DNA of 64,000 bases from JAEUIX01 sp964611125. GTDB lineage: Bacteria; Planctomycetota; Phycisphaerae; Phycisphaerales; UBA1924. The position numbers were made by a program, and so were the translations under genes. Position 1 is the first letter of the stretch. Each line of letters starts with the position of its first letter. A model generated the notes under the pieces. It saw only the letters and a list, made by a program, of their open reading frames with translations, had not been told where the DNA came from and did not search any database. The DNA lies in assembly GCA_964611125.1 (NCBI GenBank), contig CAZSZO010000022.1, forward strand, positions 1 through 64,000. Direction: 5' to 3'. Shown here in pieces: positions 57,647-64,000 of the stretch.

Positions 57647-57912
57647 AGTTCAGCCCCTTGTCGGCGGAGGGGTGGCCCCTCGCGACTCGACTGTATCGTG
57701 GGTCCGCCGACCTTTGCGCTCTCGGCTTCGACGCGAGCGACACTGCGGAGGTCCTGGTCTACCGGTGGCCCCCTGCGACGGGCCCTGACTCTGCCCGGAA
57801 TCCCTCACGGTCGGGGGGCGGGCGGCGACTAGCCTTGCGTGCCCAGCTCGGCGGTGGTGGCGGATGCTCCGGTGCGCGCCGGCGGAAGGGCCCTGTAAGG
57901 ACACGACACGCC

Positions 57913-58488
57913 ATGGCCTCTTCCGAAACGCAGTGGGTCGCCGGCCTCGTCAAGCTGATTTCGGACCATCTCGGCATGGTCTACGCCACCGGTGAGCCGC
58001 TGGTGGTGGAGGCTGATTTCAACCTCGCGGCGGGGTACCAGATCCTCGACTACTCGAAGAAGTCGGCCCGGCACACGGTGCTCTTCCACAAGGCCGATCT
58101 GCTGGTGTACGAGCAGCACAACGCCCGGTGGACGCCGCGGGTGGCCATGGAGTGCAAGTACGGCGAGCTCAGCAGCAAGGAGGCTCTCGCATACAACGCC
58201 CGGGCCGAGCAGTTCAAGAGCGTCCACCCCTACCTGCGCTACGGCCTGCTGATCGGCGGCTTCGATGGGCTGTCGCTGCCGGTGCGCGTGCTCAAGCACG
58301 GGGCCAATTTCGACTTCATCGTGGCCTGGGAGGGTCCGGAACCCAAAGGCGTGACACGCGAGCGCCTGGGGGCGATCATCGTGGCCGAGGTCGACGCCTC
58401 GCGGGTGTTGACCTCGCTGGTGCTCAAGTCAGGCGTCGCGGCCATGGGCCCGGTGCGCATGATCCACCGGCCGCTGACGCTGGCGTGA
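57913..58488 (+). CDS. PD-(D/E)XK nuclease-like protein
   Basis: 191 aa, starting at ATG 57913, divergent from the AAA ATPase (266-base gap). The segment HKADLLVYEQHNARWTPRVAMECKYGELSSKEALAYNARAEQFKSVHPYLRYGLLIGG shows Asp62, Glu80 and Lys82 in the order D...ExK, within alternating strand/helix pattern, as in PD-(D/E)XK restriction-type nucleases. The Tyr/Asn-Arg-Ala-Glu-Gln-Phe-Lys helix after the ECK motif also fits. No DNA-recognition domain is obvious. It could act with the neighbouring ATPase pair or be a stand-alone enzyme. Confidence 0.6.
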   Translation: MASSETQWVAGLVKLISDHLGMVYATGEPLVVEADFNLAAGYQILDYSKKSARHTVLFHKADLLVYEQHNARWTPRVAMECKYGELSSKEALAYNARAEQFKSVHPYLRYGLLIGGFDGLSLPVRVLKHGANFDFIVAWEGPEPKGVTRERLGAIIVAEVDASRVLTSLVLKSGVAAMGPVRMIHRPLTLA

Positions 58489-58520
58489 GGTCAGTCGGTC
58501 CCAGTTCGTCTCAGTCGGCC

Positions 58521-60053
58521 TCAGTCGGGCTTCGAGACTGGTTTGGGCGGCGGATTCAGCACGAAGTCGTACCCCCGACTCTGGCCCTCCCCCCCGCCCG
58601 CGGGCCGCAGCACGCTCCACGGCCGGTCTTCCCGGGGCTTCAGCACCGGCTCGACGCCCTGGTTGTCGACGCCGTCGTCGCCCAGCGAGTAGAGCAGATA
58701 GCCCCGCCCGCTCGGGTCCTCGCCCGCGCTGAAGCGGCGGTAGCCGAAGGCCTTGCCGCTCACCGCGTCGACAGGCGCCTCGGACAGGATCGCAGGGACA
58801 AGCTCGGCCAGGGCTTCGGGATACGCCTGGCGCCGCAGGCGATGGATCTCCAGGGCCAGCATGATGCGCACGCCCTCGCGCGACATCTCGCTCTGGTCGC
58901 GCGACTGCAGGCTCCGGGTCACATCAGGCACGATCCGGTGCAGCAACAGGAATCGGCGGGGGAGTCGGGCCATCCACGCGTTGGTGTCGAACGTCCGCTG
59001 CCGTTCCGGCCGGGGCGCCCCGGCGACCCGGATGAGGCCGTCGTACAGCTCATTGGCGCGAAGAACCGACTGCTTCTTGGAAGCCATCACGACGCCGACG
59101 AGCTTGCTCAGCCCGCTCGGCAGAGCCAGCCCGCCGCGAGCGCCCGCGCCCGCCGCCGTGTCGAGGGCGTCGATGTGCAGCAGCCCGTCGCCGGCTCCGT
59201 TGTCGGAATGGCACGTCTCGATCAGGTCGAGCACGCCGTAGCGCTCGCCCTGAAGGGCCAGCGCCATCGGCGGCAGGGCCTGCCGGTCGAGCGCGGCGAG
59301 GGCCTGCCGCAGCTGCCCCTCGCTAAGCGTCACCAGCGGGAGGTCCTCCATGAAGCGATTGAACGCCAGGGAGTGAATCGCCACCCCCACCAGTTGCTGA
59401 ATGATCGTGAACCCGGTCGCCGCGACGCGCCCGAGCGCCAGCATCTGCTCGAATGACCGGACGACATCGTCGCCCTTCCCGGCCTCGGCCGCCAACCGCA
59501 GGCGGGCGCCGCTGATGCGGGCCAGGGCCCGGTATTGCCCCAGTTCGGGCAGCAGGAACTGGAAGACCGGCCCGTCGGGCGTCGAGACCAGCGCGCGCCG
59601 GATGCCGACGATGGCCTGCAGCTTGTCATGAAGGCCCGCGGCGAGCATCTCATCGAGGGCCTCCACGGCCAGCTCGCGGTCCTGCGGTTCGCCGACGGTC
59701 TGCTGGTCTGCGGAGTAGATCAAATCGAAGTTGAACGCCGGTTGACCCGCCTTGCCGCGCGCGGCCCACACCGCGGCCTCGACCTTGCGGCGCAGCGCGG
59801 TGGCCTCCCTGAGCACCTCGACCGCGTCGGCCTTCTCCCCGGGGGCGCCCTCGGCATACGGCGCCACCAGCGCGGCGATCTCGCGGGCGTACTTCCCGGG
59901 CGACCCGGCGGGGGCCCGGATGATCCGCACCGCCTGCACGATGAGCGCGACCAGGCCCACAGCGAGAGCCGCGAGGATGATGAGGCCGAATCGCCGGACG
60001 AGACGCCGGCGCGGGGTGGTGGATGGGCCGGTCGTGGGTGCGGTGCGGCTCAT
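58521..60053 (-). CDS. Membrane-anchored hypothetical protein, paralogue of upstream gene
   Basis: 510 aa with one N-terminal membrane helix (FGLIILAALAVGLVALIVQAV) and a long helical extracytoplasmic domain (LLPELGQYRALARISGARLRLAAEAGKGDDVVRSFEQMLALGRV). The last part (IHRLRRQAYPEALAELVPAIL, YLLYSLGDDGVDNQG) is shared with the overlapping upstream gene, so they are tandem paralogues. The YSLGDDGVDN end resembles the calcium-loop tail of GspG-like pseudopilins. Role unknown. It overlaps the upstream gene by 4 bases. Confidence 0.65.
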   Translation of the reverse strand: MSRTAPTTGPSTTPRRRLVRRFGLIILAALAVGLVALIVQAVRIIRAPAGSPGKYAREIAALVAPYAEGAPGEKADAVEVLREATALRRKVEAAVWAARGKAGQPAFNFDLIYSADQQTVGEPQDRELAVEALDEMLAAGLHDKLQAIVGIRRALVSTPDGPVFQFLLPELGQYRALARISGARLRLAAEAGKGDDVVRSFEQMLALGRVAATGFTIIQQLVGVAIHSLAFNRFMEDLPLVTLSEGQLRQALAALDRQALPPMALALQGERYGVLDLIETCHSDNGAGDGLLHIDALDTAAGAGARGGLALPSGLSKLVGVVMASKKQSVLRANELYDGLIRVAGAPRPERQRTFDTNAWMARLPRRFLLLHRIVPDVTRSLQSRDQSEMSREGVRIMLALEIHRLRRQAYPEALAELVPAILSEAPVDAVSGKAFGYRRFSAGEDPSGRGYLLYSLGDDGVDNQGVEPVLKPREDRPWSVLRPAGGGEGQSRGYDFVLNPPPKPVSKPD

Positions 60054-62050
60054 TCGCCGGGGTCCTTTGCGTTGAAAATGTAATCAAAAGAGCCGCCGGG
60101 CTGGAGCGCCGCGGCGCGGCTGGGCCCGCTGGCCCCGCCGTTGTCCCGGCCGTCAGCCCCGAGGGCGTAGAGCAGGAAGTCGCGCCCCAGGGCGTCGACA
60201 GAGGGAGCGACCAGCCGGTACGCAAGCGGTGAGCCGGAGAACGGATCGATCGGTGCGCGCCAACCCGGGGGGACGGCGTCCGATTGGGCCAGCTCGGTGA
60301 GGCTGGCGGGTGGGCGCCCGTGGGCGAGGCGGAACCGCTCGATGCTGACCAGCACGGAGAGGCCCAGCCGTTCGAGCTCCGCCGTGCGCATGGCCCGCCG
60401 CCAGGAGTCGAGCGCGGGCACGAGCGCGTCGACCAGGAGCAGGCCGCTGCTCGACCCGACGGTCGGCGTCAGCGGCGTCTTGCCCTCGTACATGTCGAAG
60501 ATCCGGTCGATCTCCTCGCGGTTGGCGTAGTAGCTGCCCAGGCGGGCGTTCAGAACGCCGCGATCGGGGACCTGGCCCAGCAGCGACCGCACGGCTGCGG
60601 AGTGGGCGCCGAGGCGGACGCGGTCGGGATCGGCGAAGAGCCACGACACGGCGTCCTGGCAGATCGCCCGTTCGGTCTGAAGCGGAAAGGTTGGGGGAAC
60701 GTCGACGCCCTTGGCCAGCGCGGCTTCGATGGCGTCGAGCGTCGCGGCGTCGGGGCGGTCGAGCAAGGCCATCCGCATGTGCGCGAGCGCCACGGCCTCG
60801 ATGGACCGGGCGACCAGCGACGAAATGATGGCGGGCTGGCGGCCGACCATGCGGGCCAGAGCAAGGCCGATGTCGAGGGCCTCGCCAAAGGCGCGGGTGT
60901 CGCCCCGCCGCCGGGCGTCGGCGAGGCGGGCGCCGTTGAAGCGGGCCAGCTGGCGGGCGCTCCCCAGTTGGGGCAGCAGGATGAAGGTCAGCGGCTGATC
61001 GCCGATGGGCGCGATCGGGTAGACCGCGCGGGGGGTTTGGGCCATGCGCCGCAGGAGCGCGGCGAGCTTGGGATCATCACACCCCTTGAACACCAGCTCC
61101 GTCAGGGCCCGCGTCGCCCGAGCGCTCTCGCGCTTGGCCGCGATCTCCTCCGGCGTGGCGAAAGGAAGCTCCGGCGCTTCGGCTTCAGGGCGGCCGATCA
61201 GGCTGAAGTCGACGAAGAGGCGCTCGCTTTGATCGTTCGGGGCGACCCTGGGCGTCGCGTTCGCCTGCAGCGAGCCCAGCAGCACGACCGCTTCGGTGAA
61301 GTCGTCCCACGCGTCGGCCTCGGGTTCGCCCGGCCCGCGCGCGGGCTGCACCCGCTCGACCATCGCCAGCAAACCCTCCACGCCGATGCGATCAGCCCGC
61401 GCGGCGCTCGCCTGCTGGCGGACCGACAACTCGTGGGCCCCCACGATCAGCAGCACCAGCCCGACCACGATGCCGCCGACGATCGCCGCCCGCCGAAGCA
61501 GCCGGCCCGTCCGCTCCGGCGTCAGCCACACCACGGGCTGCGCGACGCCGCCGCCCTCCTTGGGGGCGAAGCGGGCCTGCCCGGCCGGGTCGATCGTGAG
61601 CTCGCCCAGCGCCGCGTCGACTTGCGTGTGCGCGCCGCACTCGGGGCACACCACGGCCAGGGCCGCGTCGACCGGCAGCCCAAGCAGGTTGTAGCGGCAC
61701 TGCGCGCACACGCCCCGCTGCCGCAGAATGTGTGCGATCCGGCGGCGGAGCACGAAGTTCCGCACGAAGAACGCGGCGGCGACGACCGGGAACGCCCCCG
61801 CCGCCATGGCCAGGGGTATCACGACCTGCAGCAGATCGGACTTGGACCGCTCCACCGCCATCATCGTCCAGCCGCCCGCCGCGGCCCCCGCGAGGATCGC
61901 CGCGAGGAGCAAAATCAGACTGACAGCTCCGATGGCCAGGCGATAGACCACCGGCCGCTGCGCGGCGGACACGAACCGGCGGCATTGCTCATCGCTGAAG
62001 CGATCAAGCTCGGGGAACGCGCGATGGACCTGCTGAACAACCAGCCGCAT
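60050..62050 (-). CDS. Zinc-ribbon membrane protein, paralogue of downstream gene
   Basis: 666 aa. N-terminal cytoplasmic segment, two membrane helices (LAIGAVSLILLLAAILAGAAAG; VIPLAMAAGAFPVVAAAFFV), then a four-Cys zinc ribbon CAQCRYNLLGLPVDAALAVVCPECG and a third helix (AAIVGGIVVGLVLLIVGAHEL). The large C-terminal region (LLPQLGSARQLARFNGARLADARRRGDTRAFGEALDIGLALARMV ... FLLYALGADGRDNGG) is the paralogous domain shared with the next gene. AGGA lies 8 bases before ATG 62050. Family function unknown; proteins with this ribbon plus C-domain look planctomycete-specific. Confidence 0.65.
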   Translation of the reverse strand: MRLVVQQVHRAFPELDRFSDEQCRRFVSAAQRPVVYRLAIGAVSLILLLAAILAGAAAGGWTMMAVERSKSDLLQVVIPLAMAAGAFPVVAAAFFVRNFVLRRRIAHILRQRGVCAQCRYNLLGLPVDAALAVVCPECGAHTQVDAALGELTIDPAGQARFAPKEGGGVAQPVVWLTPERTGRLLRRAAIVGGIVVGLVLLIVGAHELSVRQQASAARADRIGVEGLLAMVERVQPARGPGEPEADAWDDFTEAVVLLGSLQANATPRVAPNDQSERLFVDFSLIGRPEAEAPELPFATPEEIAAKRESARATRALTELVFKGCDDPKLAALLRRMAQTPRAVYPIAPIGDQPLTFILLPQLGSARQLARFNGARLADARRRGDTRAFGEALDIGLALARMVGRQPAIISSLVARSIEAVALAHMRMALLDRPDAATLDAIEAALAKGVDVPPTFPLQTERAICQDAVSWLFADPDRVRLGAHSAAVRSLLGQVPDRGVLNARLGSYYANREEIDRIFDMYEGKTPLTPTVGSSSGLLLVDALVPALDSWRRAMRTAELERLGLSVLVSIERFRLAHGRPPASLTELAQSDAVPPGWRAPIDPFSGSPLAYRLVAPSVDALGRDFLLYALGADGRDNGGASGPSRAAALQPGGSFDYIFNAKDPGE

Positions 62051-62084
62051 GCGGGAATCCTGTGCGCAAATCCGGAGCGCGGCC

Positions 62085-62195
62085 ACTGGACGGGGCGGGG
62101 GGGGCCGGGGGGGGCGGGGGAATCGGGCGGCATGGAGAACGACACCGCCGGGATGGAGGCGTGTGTGTGGGGGGGTGGGGGGGGGCGCCCAGCCG
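62085..62195. repeat. G-rich tracts upstream of zinc-ribbon gene
   Basis: Several runs of 4-9 G on the plus strand (around 62092-62118 and 62161-62188), C-rich on the gene's coding strand. Possible G-quadruplexes in the promoter region. Confidence 0.5.
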
Positions 62196-62300
62196 CGCTG
62201 AGGCGAGGCCGCCGAGTCGCTTCCCCCACGTCTCGTTGCCCTCATGCCGCAGGTGGATCGGCCGGCGGCCGCGCGGGCCGGCCGCGCGGGGGCCCGGCGA

Positions 62301-63164
62301 TCACTTGCCGTACGCGAACACGCCCCGCCCGGTCTTGTCGCCCAGGCGGCCCGCCGTCACCAGTTGCTTCAGCAGCGGGCACGCCCGGTAGCGGTCGTTG
62401 TTCAGCCCGTCGGCCAGCACGTTCATGATGTGCACGCACGTGTCCAGGCCGATGAAGTCCGCCAGGCGCAGCGGGCCCATCGGAAAGTTGCAGCCCAGCT
62501 TCATGATCCCGTCAATCGCCTCCGGCTCGGCGACCCCCTCCATCCACGCGTAGAACGCCTCGTTGATCATCGGCATCAGCACCCGGTTGGAGATGAACCC
62601 CGCCCGGTCCTGGGCCTTCAGCGGCGTCTTGCCCAGCTTCGTCGCCAGCGCCAGCGTCCGCTCCACCACCTCCGGGCTCGTCTGCAGCCCCGGGATCACC
62701 TCCACCAGCTGCATCAGCGGCACGGGGTTGAAGAAGTGCATCCCCACCACGCGCCCCGCGCTCTTGCCCGCGGCGGTGGCGATGTCGGTGATGCTGATGC
62801 TGCTGGTGTTGCTCGCCAGCACCACCCGTTCATCCGGGAAGAGCGCCGCCAGCTTGCCGAAGAGCTCCTTCTTCACCTGCGCGTCCTCGACCACCGCCTC
62901 CACCACCCAGTCGGCCCCGGCGAGGTCCTCGAGCCGGTCGGTGAAGGTGATGCGGGCCAGGGCCGCGTCGGCGTCGGCCTGGGTCATCTTCTGCTTCTCG
63001 ACGAACTTGCCCAGGCTCTTCTTGTGCACGCCCTTGCACCGGTCGATGGCCCCGGGGAAGGCGTCGAAGACCTTGACGCTCAGCCCGCTCGCCGCGCTCA
63101 CCTGCGCGATGCCCCCGCCCATCTGCCCCGCGCCCAGAACCGCCAGCGTGCGCACGTCGCTCAT
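62301..63164 (-). CDS. hbd: 3-hydroxybutyryl-CoA / 3-hydroxyacyl-CoA dehydrogenase
   Basis: 287 aa, NAD-dependent. The Rossmann motif TLAVLGAGQMGGGIAQVSA is at the N-terminus, then LASNTSSISITDIA, RVVGMHFFNPVPLMQLVEVI (catalytic His in HFFNP), DRAGFISNRVLMPMINEAF and NFPMGPLRLADFIGLDTCVHIM with the C-terminal GDKTGRGVFAYGK. Length and motifs match Hbd/PaaH of fatty-acid or butyrate metabolism. ATG 63164 has GGGAG 8 bases upstream; an earlier in-frame ATG adds five residues without support. No thiolase or crotonase is in view. Confidence 0.95.
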   Translation of the reverse strand: MSDVRTLAVLGAGQMGGGIAQVSAASGLSVKVFDAFPGAIDRCKGVHKKSLGKFVEKQKMTQADADAALARITFTDRLEDLAGADWVVEAVVEDAQVKKELFGKLAALFPDERVVLASNTSSISITDIATAAGKSAGRVVGMHFFNPVPLMQLVEVIPGLQTSPEVVERTLALATKLGKTPLKAQDRAGFISNRVLMPMINEAFYAWMEGVAEPEAIDGIMKLGCNFPMGPLRLADFIGLDTCVHIMNVLADGLNNDRYRACPLLKQLVTAGRLGDKTGRGVFAYGK

Positions 63165-63370
63165 TGCAGAAGCTCCCATAAGAGTGATCGGCGCAAGCAT
63201 AGCCCGAACCGGTTTGCGGACCCCCCCGCCCGGCCACCGGGCCCGGGGTGAGTCCGTCTGACCGGCGCGTCCGCCGTGAAGACCCACAGGCCGACGCCAG
63301 CCGCCCAACGCGCCGGCCGATACCCCACAACCACCCGTTCTCGTGCCCCCGCCCCCGCAAGGAGCTCCCC

Positions 63371-64000
63371 GTGCGCCTGCCCACCCTGCTGAAGTTCTCG
63401 CTCATCGGCGCCGGCGTGCTCGCCGCCGGGTTCGTCGGGCTGCTCGTGCTGGGGCTCACCCTCAGCGCCGCCGGCTATGGCGGGCGGCGGGCCCAGGCGG
63501 CCGGCCGATCCAGCAACGCCGCCCCCTCGGCCTCGCCGGTCTCTCCCAACGGCACCGCCGTCGCGGCGAACCTGGTCCATCAGCCCGCTCCCAACGCGAC
63601 CGGGACGCACGCCTCGGCACAACCTTCGTCGGAACAGCCACCCTCGACGACGTCTGGTCTGACCGCCCGCCTCGACGCCCTTGAGCAGGGCGGCAAGTTC
63701 GTCGACATCGGCCTGCTGCTCTTCCAGCAGGCGGCGACACTCTCACCCGCCGACCGGGCCGCGGCCATCAAATGGCTCACGGCCCGCCGCCTCAGCGGCC
63801 GCATGCCCGTGCTCTTCCTCATCGCCCGCCTGCACGATGTTGCCGGCGACAGCGAGCAGGCGGGCAAGTGGTTCCTGGCCGCCAGTTGCATCGGCCGTAT
63901 CGACGCCCAGCGCTGCGACGATCGCTCCGCCGGGCAGGCCGTCCCGGCGATGGAGTCGCACTTCCCCGCCGTGCGCACCGCCCTGCGGGCCGACAAAGCC
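63371..64000 (+). CDS. Membrane-anchored protein, truncated at right edge
   Basis: The frame opens at GTG 63371 after AAGGAG (63358-63363) and is still open at the window end, giving 210 codons of an incomplete gene. An N-terminal membrane helix (FSLIGAGVLAAGFVGLLVLGLTLS) is followed by a Ser/Ala/Pro linker and a helical region (LTARLDALEQGGKFVDIGLLLFQQAATL; MPVLFLIARLHDVAGDSEQAGKWFLAAS) reminiscent of Sel1/TPR repeats. Family cannot be assigned from the visible part. Confidence 0.7.
   Translation, partial: MRLPTLLKFSLIGAGVLAAGFVGLLVLGLTLSAAGYGGRRAQAAGRSSNAAPSASPVSPNGTAVAANLVHQPAPNATGTHASAQPSSEQPPSTTSGLTARLDALEQGGKFVDIGLLLFQQAATLSPADRAAAIKWLTARRLSGRMPVLFLIARLHDVAGDSEQAGKWFLAASCIGRIDAQRCDDRSAGQAVPAMESHFPAVRTALRADKA

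Overview
The window is very GC-rich, densely packed DNA with many GTG starts, 4-bp ATGA/GTGA gene overlaps and Gly/Ala/Pro-rich low-complexity protein segments. Three secreted proteins end in doubled C-terminal repeats of the form DFNGDG..DPDDLSDYI. There are prepilin-like FTLIELLVVIAIIA proteins, a PEP-CTERM-like tail and several small planctomycete-type hypotheticals. Together these point to a free-living heterotroph of the Planctomycetota, most likely the Phycisphaerae/Phycisphaerales. This is inferred from protein style; no rRNA is present to confirm it.

Layout. 1-12 kb: ribonuclease E/G (minus strand, running off the left edge, which begins with a suspicious 52-base G run), PTS enzyme I, a Rho factor with a huge low-complexity N-terminus, a ChrA transporter, a cytochrome c/sugar dehydrogenase fusion and a prepilin-like protein. 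12-15.3 kb: a pirin gene behind a striking palindromic control region, a degenerate receiver-domain protein, then about 1.4 kb without a convincing gene. That stretch holds direct and inverted repeats, an array of hairpins with GAGAGAG-rich loops, and a strong intrinsic terminator. 15.3-25.6 kb: a VWA-like/helical-repeat pair, two YkgJ-type Cys-cluster proteins, MgtE, a BshB1-like deacetylase, a GH57 hydrolase and GatB. 25.9-38.5 kb: a type II secretion / pseudopilus operon (G, I, J, K, C-, L- and M-like, then a TPR lipoprotein), a dockerin-tailed exoprotein, a small DNA-binding-like gene and GspF. No GspE or GspD is seen here. 38.6-49.7 kb: a secreted metzincin protease, PfkB kinase, ClpB, a Kbl-type enzyme, a membrane protein, YceI and a DNRLRE/PEP-CTERM protein. 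49.8-64 kb: SRP RNA, OsmC, a Tat-exported metallo-beta-lactamase-fold protein, another dockerin-tailed exoprotein, xylulokinase, a DUF2007-like protein, a small defence-like island (AAA ATPase, small partner, PD-(D/E)XK-like protein), two tandem paralogous membrane proteins, 3-hydroxyacyl-CoA dehydrogenase and a truncated gene at the right edge.

How it fits together. The secretion operon, the three dockerin-tailed exoproteins, the protease and the sugar enzymes (GH57, xylulokinase, PfkB, sugar dehydrogenase) fit a polysaccharide- and protein-degrading lifestyle with type II export. YceI, OsmC, pirin and BshB1 suggest redox or electrophile stress handling; pirin and yceI share a related palindrome in their control regions.

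The most interesting signals are: (1) the hairpin array and repeats at about 14.05-14.50 kb, a candidate undescribed structured RNA; (2) a Rho that seems to lack the normal RNA-binding cold-shock domain and carries a Q/G-rich prion-like segment instead; (3) a recurrent TANNNT box 5-8 bases before start codons, implying leaderless transcription of many genes; (4) the ATPase/nuclease-like island at 56-58.5 kb; (5) an SRP RNA whose apical loop is not GGAA.
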